Positions 1 through 12,400 of a stretch of 64,000 nt of DNA are shown one piece after another; the first letter of the stretch is position 1; every line of letters starts with the position of its first letter. Source of the DNA: Anthonomus grandis grandis (taxonomy: Eukaryota > Arthropoda > Insecta > Coleoptera > Curculionidae); the NCBI RefSeq assembly GCF_022605725.1, contig NC_065546.1, forward strand, positions 42,652,227 through 42,716,226, given 5' to 3'. The position numbers and the translations under genes were made by a program. The notes under the pieces are model-generated. The model saw nothing but the letters and a program-made list of their open reading frames with translations. It did not search any database and was not told the DNA's origin.

Positions 1-2059
1 ATATCTTGAAAGAGATGATTTAAATCATTGGAAGATGTAAAAAAATGACCTGAAGCGATCTAGAGCATAAGAAACACACTAAAAAGTCCAGACAAATATA
101 AGAATTTGCCACCTCCTTAATTTATGGCTCCAAAAAAAAATTGAGGTGGTTAAAAAGAGTGCTAGGCTAGCTGTTTGCCGGAGAGAGGTCGTACAAGTTC
201 TTAATCGTAAAAACAACTATGACATGAAGTACTCAAATGACTGTGGCTGACATAGAATAAGGGCGCCAGTGACCAATTTCTTAATTATCTCTTAACACTC
301 CGAAGTTAAGTACCTAGTCACAAGCCACTTTATATTAATTGATGGCCAATGCTATGAACTCTTCAAAAAGGACGTAAAAGTGATTCTTTTTCTTGCCAAT
401 CAAGCAACCTTGGTATTTTGGTCGGATGACAAGGTCAAATGCCAATAGATATAGGTAATCATTTAATTAGCGAAACCATAAATACGTAAGTATTACCATA
501 TTAAATTAATTATCTTATTAATTATCTTAAATTAATCAAATTGCTTTGGTCAATCCACACATCGCATACTTATAAAAAAATTAATCAACGTTAAAAAACT
601 GTAAATCTCAATAGCAGAACGTAATAAAAAAAACCATCAGTATTACAAATAAATACAAATCAATAAACGCCTGTTATCAACATTCCATACCCCATATAAC
701 GTTTTCAGTTTGCAAAATAAGTAATAGAAATCAGATATCAAAAAAACATTATACAATATAGCCGCACATTAAGCTCAGAAAATACTCGTATATAATTAAA
801 TTAAAATTTCGTTCTTCAATAATATTTTATTTTTCTTTTTGTGAGACTTGATAAAACAATTCTGAACTTGTCTGGGATATCACAGACTATGATTTTCTGG
901 AACACAGGAATCCCTTCCGTACTTTAAAGGTACGTTATGTTTGAAGCGCGCTGTTTGAGATATATATATCATAATATGTATCTTCATATATGGCTAAAAC
1001 AGCCTCGAAAGCCTTTTCTTATGCCTGTTTTGTACGTCCTTAAAATTTGTTACAGGCCCATATCAACTTAGGTAATAGGCCTTTTCTCTTTTACGTATTA
1101 CATTTTTTTTTGTCCCTAGCTATTTTTTGAAATGTATTTTAGTTAAAAGCATAAAAGTTTAGTTAACTCTTTTTAATAAAATACCAAGATAAAATAGTTA
1201 CAATTTTAATAAGGCTAATTTCTACACTGCCTAATTTAGTGTGGACTTTAACAATACGACGTTAAATCCCATAGCTTCCAAAAATTATTAAAATAATAAA
1301 AGAGGTTTCTTTTTAAATGAATAATTTTTCTCAAAATTTCAGAGACTAAGCTAAAATAAAATCGAAACTATGTACAACTCGAAATTAAAATTATGATGGG
1401 CGTACCATGGCGAGGAGTAATTTTTAGCCCCAAAATATCCTATTTATGGGACCAAGGTTGATCAGTAAATATCAAAGAGTTTCGAAAACCGAAATCACTT
1501 AATGTGCTATTTTTTTGAAGTTTATCTCAAGATCATGGAAACGTAAATTCAACGTTTAAGCTTACAAAAATACAGCCAGCTATATCGAAGACTCGCAATT
1601 TTACTCTGTCATCAAGCATTTTTTTAGAAAAATTTTAAATGGAACGCCCAAAAAATTGGTAACAAGTTCTCGACATATAGTATCTCGATAGATACAGAGT
1701 ACCACTAAGATTTTATTGGAAATAATTCTTTTATCATTAATAGTGTTAAATAGTAATATAATAAGGAAATAGAAAGAACGAAAATGTGCTATATTACAAA
1801 ACAAAATCTTGTGTACAAGCATCCTAAAAACTAAAAAATTCCAAATTTACTTTAAATTTCAAATGTCAAACAAACATAACATCTAAAACATTTTACCATA
1901 AAATTTACACACATTACCAAAATTAATTATAATAAAACAGATTGCAAAAATAAAAATAAAAGCATCTTCTTGATAAATTTGATTAAAAAATAAGTAAAGC
2001 TGTCAATGAAACAGAATTTAGAGGAAGTAAATTAAAATATTTAATAGGAAACAAAACTA
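1..2059. other. A+T-rich intron DNA, nothing recognised
   Basis: Lies in the large intron 3' of Nup154 exon 14. Read on both strands for the missing C-terminal exon and for TE proteins; none seen. Bases 1-130 resemble the degenerate GGAA-rich repeat found at 5170-6165. Confidence 0.5.
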
Positions 2060-2087
2060 AAACCCTAAAATGATGTCAGAGCACAGG

Positions 2088-4110
2088 TCAAAAGGTATCA
2101 TTAAAAAAATCGTCAAGGCTATAATATGCCCTGGATAATAAAAGTGATTTTAATTTCTTTTTGAATTTCTTAACTTCTAAAATTTGTCTGATAAATAGAG
2201 GAACATGATTGTAAATTTTTTTGCTAAGGTATATAAGTGAGTTCTTGGTGAGGGAGGATGTAGGGATTGGTAAGGGAAAATCGTTAACCTGGCGAGTCAT
2301 ATGACCAGTGTTAGAGGGAGGTTTAGGTCATTTATGAATAAGAGTAGCTGTTTCTAAGATAAAAAGAGAAAAAAGAGTTAGGATTTTTTGAGATATAAAG
2401 AGAGGTTTACAAGAATCTCTTAACCCAGCCGAACATAGGTATCTAACTGCCTTTTTTTGAATCACAAAAATTATGTTTAATAATCCCTTGTTGCTTAAAC
2501 CCCAAAAAGGCAAGCCATAACGAAGATGGGAGTCAATAAGAGAAAAGTACACTGAACGTGCAACTACCCCTCTCAGCTCATGCCCCGCCATTCTTACTGC
2601 AAAGCATCCAGAGGATAATTTTGATGCAAGATTTAGGATATGATCTTCGAAGCGAAGGCGACCATCAATGGTAATACCAAGGAACTTACAGCTTTCTTTG
2701 TATTGCAAGGGGGAGTTTTCACTAAACATAAGGTCCTGAACGTCACACTTAAATCCCATAATAAAGGTTTTGCCCACATTAAATACAAGCCTGTTTGCAG
2801 CACACCACTCCGATAAAATCTTAAGATCCTTAAAAACCTGGGCTCCTAAAACATTATCAGAATCTCTATGATTCCATAAAATGGTGGTATCATCAGCAAA
2901 CTGAACCACTTTGCCCTGCAGTTTTAATGAACTCAAATCATTTACATAGAGCAAAGATAATAGTGGTTCTAACAGTGAACCCTGAGGTACTCCAGTTTTA
3001 AGGGATCTGAAAGCGGATAAACATCCAGATACTGTAACTCTTTGGGTACGATTAGAAAGATAGGATTCCAGCCATTGCAATGCCACACCTCTAAAGCCAT
3101 AATTATTGAGCTTAGACAGCAGTATTCCATGATCTACACAATCAAATGCCTTGGATAAATCGCAAAACACTGCCGCCGCGGACTCTCCAGATTTAAGGAC
3201 ACATAGACACTCTCCAAAAAGCCGAAAACAGCGTCATGAGTCCCTTTTTCCGTTTGAAATCCAAACTGATGTGCAGATAAAATGCAATTATGTTGCAAAA
3301 AAGAAAAAATTCTGATTTTTGCAAGTTTTTCAACTATCTTGGAGAGGGTAGATAATATAGAAATTGGACGGAAATTACAAGGCTTACTCAAATCTCCACT
3401 CTTATAAAGAGGGATAACCACTGCCTCTTTCAAACATGCTGGAAAGATGCCATTATGAAAGGAATTGTTTATGGCAGAAGCTAAGGCATTCAATGCTGAG
3501 TCAGGCAAAAGGAGTAGTAATTTTGATGATATTCTATCAGCTCCAGCTGATTTATGGTTTTTTAAGCTTTTAATTGCATCTTTAACGTCAGTAAGGCTAA
3601 CAGGATAAAAGAAAAAAGAATTTTGAACTGACACTTGTTGAATATAATGCAAAGTATCAATACTAGTATTCACATCCTTGAGCAATAAATGAGGAATATT
3701 ACAGTAATAATCATTTAAACTATTTGGTCTTACTTCTGGTTCTGAAACTTTCTTGTGAGAATGCCTAAAGTCATTTATAATTGACCAATATTCTCTCTGC
3801 CTATTTGAGGACACATTCAAGCGGTCACTATAATATTTAACCTTTGCTGCTTTTATCGTCTTTCTGTATAGACTACGATATTTCTGATTAAATAAATAAA
3901 GAATAATGTTTGCATTAGTTGTATACTTGCACAACTTACCAAAAAACGGAGGTTTTTAGCTGAAGTTCTGAGGCCTGCTGTGACCAATGGTTTTCTATTT
4001 TTCATTTTAAGTCTCTTTTTAAGAAAAATCTGATTGATCTTGTCACATAGCACATGAAATAACAGAGTAAACGGGTCAGGAGCCATTTCAACTGCATTCC
4101 AATTAACCAA
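2088..4110 (-). pseudogene. LINE reverse transcriptase, frameshifted
   Basis: RT of the same element in four overlapping pieces on the minus strand: linker (3853-4110, reading KMKNRKPLVTAGLR), RT fingers (3134-3934: LKNHKSAGADRISSKLLL, AVVIPLYKSGDLSKPCNFRP, HQFGFQTEKGTHDAVF), palm and thumb (2328-3170: VFCDLSKAFDCVDHGILL-like start, TGVPQGSLLEPLL, VQFADDTTILW) and tail (2088-2300). The FADD box is intact. The frame breaks mean no functional product. Confidence 0.9.
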
Positions 4111-4201
4111 AGCTGTAGTAGAAGAAAAAGCATTAAAATTTTTTTAATGCTTTAAAAATTTTTTAAAAAAGCATTAACATTTGCTCTGCTGAAAATTCTT
4201 C

Positions 4202-4858
4202 CTATATAAATGATACAGTGTTGCATGGAATCCTAGCGAGAATGGCTTCATGGTCAGAAATACCAGATGAGAGTACTCTACATGACACATCATTTAAATT
4301 TGTACACAAATAATCAATAGTAGTTGCAGATGAGGATGTTATACGTGTGGGTGAAAGAACATGCATCTTTAAGTCATAAGAGTCCAATATACTTAAAAGG
4401 GATGTATGATATGATAGCAAGCTTACATCAGTGAAGTTAATATTAAAGTCACCAGCCAATATAATTATGGAGTGCAGAGACAATTGGGATAATAGAGAAT
4501 CAAGTTTGTCCAGGAACATACCAATATCTCTTGTGGGTGGTCTATAAACACAAAGAACATATAAATTAAATCGCTTACAAAAACAAAGGGAGAATTCAAA
4601 AACCTTCTCAAACAGAAAGCTATCATACTTATTAATTTTACAGAAAAAAGCTTCAATTGTTTGTTTAACTAAAATAGCTGTTCCTCCATGTATGGAGTGT
4701 TGCCGACAAAAAATTGATATAGGAATATAATAAGATATTAAGAAACATTCGTTAGGCTTTAACCAGTGCTCAGTTAGTAACACAATATCAGGAAAATCAC
4801 ATAAATCAAGTAAAAGATGAAGCTCGTCCATTTTAATTCTTAGAGACTGTATATTCAA
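4202..4858 (-). pseudogene. LINE endonuclease domain
   Basis: Exonuclease-endonuclease-phosphatase fold that nicks target DNA for target-primed reverse transcription. In order: LNIQSLR start, LLTEHWL (the E of the active site), GGTAILV, VYRPPTRD, LAGDFNINF (D and N of the active site), TTIDYLCTN and SGISDHEAI (catalytic SDH). All key residues are present in one frame of about 220 residues, so this domain is well preserved although the element is broken downstream. Confidence 0.9.
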
Positions 4859-5169
4859 AATAAACCTGCTGAAACTTTTCGCATGCTTATTTTAAATGTT
4901 ATTTATAGAATGTGAGTGAGCTTCATCTTCTGTGTATTTATCTATAAAAAATGAATCCCTATCACAGTCAGTTGAGGTTGATTACTTGGTTTCATTGTGG
5001 ACACATTTTTTGATGAAATGCTACTTTTGAAATGTTTTAAAATATGGGTATACAGTAATGATGCCAAATCTGATCCAAAGTTGCTGGCATGATTAGACTC
5101 TAAAATTCTATTTAGATTAATATTATTTGCATGAAATATTCTATAGAGAGCCTTATAATGAATTCATCA

Positions 5170-6165
5170 TAATATTATAGATTTTATTCAAGAACTGTGC
5201 CAAAAATCCAGGCAAATGGCATTAAATACTAGGAAGAACATGAAAAGGGCTTACAATGGCTGAACTAAAGAGAAAATACCTCAGTGTCTGGTGTATATGA
5301 GGAATGACCCTAAAGGTTCAAGAACAAAAGAACATAACCATAAATTATTTAGAAAAAATGCCTGGAAAATGTTAAAAAAGCTTTTAAGAGGTTCAGGATT
5401 CAGGAAAAAGTATTTTAAGAAGCGAGAAGAAATAAAAAATGGTTTCAAATGCCAAGGAAAAATTAAATCTAACAAAAAATGCCTGGAATAAAAATTAAAA
5501 CTGTTCTAAAAGTCTGAAATATATAAGAGATGATTTTTAAGGTTTTCCATCTAGACTGGCTTAAGACTATCCCATATCAAAAATTTCTGAAATATAAAAG
5601 AAATTATTATAAAAATTCTAGGACACAAGCAGTGTCGCAACAATGCATCAAAATTTAAAAAAATGACTCCAAATGCGTGGAAAATGTAAAAAATTACTTT
5701 AAAAGGTCCAATAGGAAGAAAGAAGAATTTTATCAAGTCAAAAAAAGGGTTTCAAGTACCAGGAATAAACTTTAAAATTATTTAAATGCCCGGAATTAAA
5801 CTTAAAATAAGTCCAAATGCCTGAAATTTATAAGAAATAAATATAAATGTCTAAAAAGACGTCAGAAGTGTCCCAGAAAAAATAGATAACTCAAAAGCCT
5901 GGAAGAAAATCGAAAATTATCTTAAAACTTTGAGAAATTACTGGAGGAATCTAGTATCTGGCATAAATGGCTGTAAAGATGAAGAAAATCTGTTTTAAAT
6001 GTCTGGATATCATACAAAAATTATGTGATTATTGCAAAGACTTTTATAAAAGAGGGATCCTGGAACAATAAATTACTTACAAGTATATCTGGAATATGTA
6101 GAAAAATAATATTCCATTGACTTGGAAAAAAATCGTACTAAAGGTACGCTGTTTCGATACTTTAA
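5170..6165. repeat. Degenerate tandem repeat, satellite-like
   Basis: The motif AAATGCCTGGAA and close variants recur at about 5356, 5476, 5659, 5786 and 5815, embedded in A/T-rich filler. The same motif recurs in the array inside the fold-back element at 46.7-48.0 kb. Units are too diverged to fix a period by eye. No gene in the interval. Confidence 0.6.
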
Positions 6166-6213
6166 GGCTAAGAATTCAAACTCATCCACTAGAGGCACAC
6201 ATAATTATCCTAC

Positions 6214-6454
6214 CTGTGAAATTTCATAAAGGCCACTATTCAAAGCCATAATAGCTTCCTCGGCGTTCTCGATCTGACTCCTTAAGTTAGTGATTTCCTC
6301 TAAAATCAGCTCCTGCACCCTCGCCACCTCCATTTTATCCTCCAAATCTCTGAGGAACACCCCCAAGTATGACGCCATACCGTTTTTGTCGCTACGCAAA
6401 CACATTATCGCCCTCGCTAAGTATGCCAGGCGGTCTTTCAAACTTATGCTCGTA
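6214..6454 (-). CDS. Nup154: Nup154 exon 14 (last exon visible)
   Basis: Acceptor GACTTTCAG, donor CAG|GTAGGA. Reads TSISLKDRLAYLARAIMCLR and LRDLEDKMEVARVQELIL, matching the ISLxxRLEYIARAI and EEKMEVARIQ blocks. Ends at SGLYEISQ, where the family continues toward the C-terminal FADPF..LxECKLAI block. That block was searched for in 1-6213 on the minus strand and not seen, so the next exon is off the window. Confidence 0.94.
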
Positions 6455-9400
6455 CTGAAAGTCATTGATCAATATTAGCAATTTAAATAGTTAAAGAGTG
6501 AATTCCCCTTACCCCGTCCTAGAAGCTAAATTGTTTAAAATCTTAGCGGCCGCCCCATGGTTATTGTTGCTCTCGTAATATTTCCATAGTAAATCCAACA
6601 CGAATATGTTATCGGGACTCTGGATCGAACACCGTTTTAAATAGTGCTCTAGCGAGGGCAGTTTCACTCTCAACAGGTCACCAGTCATCCGCCTGGAGAC
6701 CATCCATTCGTATAACGCCACGTGTAGTAGCTCGTCTTCGCGGTAAAGTATCTGATTTATTACTTGTTGCATCTGGAAATGATGGTTAATTAAATGCTTG
6801 TTGTTTTACTCGGTTGTCAAATCACAAAACAGTTTTGACCACTAACAAAAACTCTTTAATTTATTCTCGACACGTGTTTCGCTAATAATATTAGCATCTT
6901 CGGGAGAAGATCAAAACTAAACTAAAACTACTTGCAAGTGGCCTTTGATGTGAAAGCGTAATTAATAGAGCAAAAAATCCAAGGAAGCATGGTTTAACAA
7001 AGTTTAAACACTAACTAAACTATACAGGGTGTCCCAGATAAAATGATTCGACAAATGGAGGTTATGTCGATTATTTACTGGCAAAAATTCACAATTTTTA
7101 TTTTACATTTATGTTTTGCATTTTATTATTTATTCGAAATCTATTAAAGCAATGTAAATAGTTTATGAATGTCATTTTTTTGAGTTTATTTAAAACTTTG
7201 AATGTTAATGTCTTAAGAAGAGTTAATCGTAGCAAGATTTTTGATGTATACCTTTTTTGAGCAAAACTGCAAAATGCATTTTTTAAACAAAAAATTAAAT
7301 TATGCCAAGCTTAAAAAAGAAGGGAAATTTAAAAAAAAAATCAAAATTGGCCGTCTGTTGACATACATAGTTTCAAAAAAAGCTTAATTTTTGCCATATA
7401 AAAAAACTCATTGGCCAAATTTTGTTATAAACAACGAATGCAAAACGTATGACCAAAATTCAAAAAAAATTAATTGTCATAAAAGTAAATTTGTTGACAA
7501 AGCTGTAAAAAAGAAAAACATATACACAAACATGTAAAAAGGTTATTTAGTATGCTATGGTCCATCATCCTAAAGGCATTCTGCTTCCATGAATATGGTT
7601 TACCTATACCAGTAAAACCAACAACATCCCCATTTTTCAGAAATACTCCTCCAAGACTCTGAACCAGAACATACAAAGCTAATGTAATGTCTAGAGTATC
7701 AATATGTATAACACAAACAGATATTATTCACTCCCGAAATATACAATTTTATTAAATGTAAAACTGTAAAAAAAATGAATCAGAAATAAATTAGGCGAAA
7801 TGATATGGTGTAAAAAATATAAAGAATATACCTAAAGTCCTACAAGAAAAAGGTAAAAATGACTAAAATCTATCCGACAAAAATGCAGTTATTTCATAAT
7901 AGCCCTTTGCAACTAAGAGTTTTTTACCATCAAATATAAAAATTCTTTTGATCAGTGAACTTGTAGGCATAGGCAAGAGCACATCATTAGCTCGTCGACT
8001 ACTATATTCATGCCTATTAGTTGTGTTCACATTTCTAAATTTCTTATGAACGAGGCAAACAGATTCCAATATAAATAAGGCAGGTAGGGTTAGGATTTTA
8101 TGAGTGATAAATAGCTGTTTGCAAGACTCTCTCATACTCACATTACACAGACGTCGGATCGCTCTCTTTTGCAAAACAAAAACACTATTAAATATGTAAT
8201 GTGTGCATGCACCCCAGAAACACAAACCATACCTTAAATGGGACTCAATTAAAGAAAAATAAACATTTCTCGCCATGTCAAAATCAACCTCTCCTGCGAC
8301 CACTTTAGGAGCATAACAATTGGCTGATATTTTTCTACACAATTGCATGATATGGCCCTCAAATTTTAGTTTATTATCAATAAATAAACCTAAAAATTTA
8401 TTTTCGTCTAAGTTGTCTAGAATGTGATTTTCCAAAAACACATTATTTAAATTGCATTTAAAATTCATAACACTAGTTTTTGAAATATTTAAACACAGTT
8501 TGTTGGAATCACACCATTTCTTGATTTCAACAATATCTCTGTTAACTGTGGTATTTAGATTCATCGCACTCGTGTCATGCCATAAAATTGTTGAATCATC
8601 CGCAAACTGAATGAATTTGCCTGAGATCCTGAGATTGGCCATGTCATTAATATAAATGAGGAATAGAAGTGGCCCAAGAACTGAACCCTGAGGAACACCA
8701 TGAGTCACAAGCTGCTCCCTTGAAAGGGCACCATCCACAGAAACACTCTGCACTCTAGTATGCAAATAAGACCCAAACCACTGAAGAGCCCGACCTCTGA
8801 ATCCATACCGCTCAAGCTTCCACAGCAGTATTTCGTGACTAACACAGTCAAATGTTTTGATCAAGTCACAAAACACTGCTGCAGCAATATCATCACTGTT
8901 CAAGCTCAAAAATAAGGACTCAAAGAATGAAAAGATTGCATCTGATGTTCCCTTGGCACTTTGAAACCCAAATTGCTCCGATCTTATAATTTGCTTTTCA
9001 GCTAAATACGACATAAATCGCTTTTTAACCAATTTCTCGATGATTTTTGAGAGGGTGGAAAGCAATGCTATTGGTCTGTAAGAAGAGGGTGATTCTGAAG
9101 CTCCTCCCTTAAACAAAGGCATGAATCTGGCTACTTTAAGACAATTGGGAAATTGGCCATTATTAAAAGAATTATTATGAAGGTCAGAGGGTGAAGTAAT
9201 TTTAGGTTACAAAGTTGTCCTCCTGGACAAACCTTTTGACGTATTTCGGCGTTTTTTTTTAACAGTGGTTTTCGATAAATCCGTGGTGGGCAGTTTTCAA
9301 ATGAACACCCTGTATATTCCACAATTCCTACAATTTGTGTTAAAAATTGTACTTATATATGTTGTGGTAATTTATAGTCTTATAATTATTTAACGTTATT

Positions 9401-12400
9401 TGTGAGACACACTGTATAAATGATATCATTTATTGAGCAATACGTTAAATTCGATACTTAACAATATGGTTTTTTAAAAAAAATATTAGCACTCTAAGCA
9501 CAATTTTAATTCACATAAACATTCTCAATTCAGGAATTATAGCTGTTACTATTTTCATTGATCTATGTAAAGCCTTTGATCTCGTGAGTCATGACTTCTT
9601 GCTAGATAAATTGGAAAAGATAGGGTTTCGGGGTACCATCCATAAACTAATAAAATCGTATTTAACAAATCCAAAACAATATATTCAATGAAACTTGATA
9701 TATTAAGTTTCATTCTTAATAACACTAGTGGAGATCCGCAGGGATCTGTATTGGGACCTTTGTTATACACATTATTTGTCTTGAGTTTAAAGTTGGCGGG
9801 TTTGATGTTGTATGATTGAGTACCGGAAAGCACGGTATTTTACATTGGCTCATGACACAGTATTACTTTATTCTGGAAAAAAACACTGATGAACTCTGTG
9901 ATATTATTAGCAATGATCTAAAGAGGTATTATTTGTAGCTCCTTCAAAATACATTACCATATAAATGTAGATAAGACCAAGTATTTGATTTTTAAGCAAA
10001 AAAAAGCTTTAGGTGAATTAAATAACTCAATAAGCACCTGTAATTTGGAGAAAGCTGACTCAATTAAAAATTTAGGTCTTATTTTAGATGAATATTTAAA
10101 CTGGAAGCTTCATATTGAGTCCATCAAAAACAAAATTATACCTATTAGAGGAGCTATTGTTAGATGTAGAGATTTTTTTAGTTTTAAGGCGAAAATGAAT
10201 CAATTTTTCTATTTAGAATTCAATTTTTTTTGTCAATTATGAAATATTTAATTTCTGTATGTTTTGTGGCATGTATGTGCATAACTAATTTAAGCAAAAT
10301 TCAAACCCTTCAAAGTCGTGTAATAAAAAGTATTTAATTTGTTTTACAGAATACAAATCTATTTTATCAGTCGTTAAACATTCATCATTTGAGTACAATT
10401 TTAAAGATTGAGCAAAGTAAGTTAATTTTTAAAATTATCAACAATCAGCTTAAATGTAACACTACATTGGTATTTACTAATACTGTGCATGAAATTAATA
10501 ATCGACAATGTAACAATATTTACTTAAACCATGTTAGAACAAATAATGCTTTGCATAATCCACTGTCTCAAGCGTCCATTACCTTTAATTGCTTACCTGT
10601 AGATATAAGAAACGTTAGTACAATACATAATAATAATAAAAATAATAATAATAAATATTTTTTATTTGCAAACTCAACATAACTACATAAAAAAAGAGAA
10701 AGAAATACACATTTATTATTTTGATGCAAATAAAAGGCCGACAAATTCAGAATTCTGCCAAGGCAGATTCTGGTCTTTAACATTGTGGCCAAAACTTAAA
10801 AAAAACTAACTAGAAAAAAAATGTAGAAACGCTTGTAACATACTAAGTTTAATTATACACACCTACCAAAAAAATTTAGAACATTAACATTAACATAGTA
10901 CCTCTCACAAAAAAAAAAAGAAAAACACGCACATTAGTTACCCACACTAAACACAAATTTTCAGTCTCCACCCATACCCAAACTAACAATATTGACCCTT
11001 CAGTATTTTACGCAGACAGCTGCTGCCTCATCAGACGCACCATCATTCCCCTGCGAAAAGTCTGAACAGACACCAAACCCAACTCAAAATTTATGCCCAA
11101 AGAGTTCATCTGATATGCAAAATTATACGTGAAAAAAACGTGTTGATGAAATCGCAAATCACTATCCACTATTAAGCCCAAACTTTTGTTATCTACAACA
11201 GGAATATTAGCATCACCCATCTTAATATTAATAGTGTTGTTGTTTAAAATATGGTTAATTTTTTGCTTATTACCAATAAACATTACATACGACTTAGAAG
11301 GATTTAATTTTAGAAAATGCTTTGAAGAAATATCACATATGGCTTGTAAGTCTTGATTAATTTTTGCTTCCGCATTTTTAGCATCTTCTGGCAGAAAAGA
11401 GTAATACAACTGAGCATCGTCGGTATAAAAATGGTAAAGGCAGTTTTTTAAATAAAAATAAAATCTAAAAGTATAAATAATAAAAAATAAGGGTCCTAAA
11501 ATACCACCCTGAGGCACGCCATTATCAACTTCCAAGTAAAGTTCAGTGCAACGATATATTAGAATGGTCACCCGTCAAAACACCAGCATTTTACTTCTCA
11601 AACAATGTAAATAGAAGGTGGATGACATTGTTTGGCAGGTGGAATGCTGGTGTTTTGATGGGTGACCATTCTAATATATCGTTGCACTGGACTTTATACA
11701 GTTGCTTAATCTTCCAATTAAAAAAAATTATTTTTAAATCTGTATCTTGCAATGTCATAGAAAAATACAGTTCTGATACCAATGATTAATGCATTGTTTA
11801 GGTTACATTGTTAGGTTACATGATTTATTTTAATGCGTGTCAGATAATCAGTTGCAAAAATGCAGAAATTTTTACTTGGATAAAGAATGGAAAAAAAAAA
11901 GTTTTAAAAATCCAAATTATTTATTGTAAGCTAATGATTTAAAAGTTTTTATGAATGATGTTTTTATGATGATGAATTTTATGTTTTTATGATTTAAAAG
12001 TCTTGATAATCTTCGTTGACGGCTTTAGTCTTGACAAATGTATTATATTATGTACTTACCTGAAACTGAATATTCCTTTAAGCGAATTTAAAGATTCTCT
12101 ATCTCTTGTGTTATTGCATGTACATCGACTTACACGGGTAGTAATTGTAGACAATTATATTCTAAACTTTTTTTGTCTAAGAATTTTTTCTTTAAAGAGA
12201 AGAGTTTTCGAAAGAAATAGAATCCAAAAGATTTTTAAATAAGCCAAAAATCATCCAAGGAGGGAAGAATGACATAATTTTTTTGGTAAATTACATATAA
12301 TGCGATTGTTGGAAATAAATGCGCTGTATCTCGATAACGAGATATTGAAAACCACCACATCCTTTTTTTCATTTCACGCTTTTCACAGATTCATCTTGCC

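Larger units (their letters stand above)
2060..5165 (-). mobile_element. CR1/Jockey-type LINE copy, decayed
   Basis: Minus-strand non-LTR retrotransposon with ORF1 tail, apurinic-type endonuclease, reverse transcriptase and 3' end in the expected order. It is broken by frameshifts near 3150, 3940 and 4130-4200 (a short A/T-rich duplication of AAAGCATTAA). Minus-strand reading of 4900-5160 (SNHASNFGSDLASLLYTH) looks like an ORF1 or linker remnant. It sits in the intron after Nup154 exon 14, in the same orientation as the gene. A related copy is at 33,400-35,830 on the plus strand. Clade assignment is from motif memory only. Confidence 0.88.

Noticed and set aside
1601..1822. 73-residue minus-strand frame as a possible last Nup154 exon
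   Set aside because: It has none of the C-terminal family blocks and its composition is that of A/T-rich non-coding DNA.
5281..5736. Small open frames on both strands in the degenerate repeat
   Set aside because: They follow the repeat units and are Lys/Phe-rich by composition.
7025..9312. CAGGGTGT at 7,025 and ACACCCTG at 9,312 as the two ends of one element containing a LINE
   Set aside because: Beyond the first 9 bases the two ends are not inverse of each other, so they are solo ends of different families.
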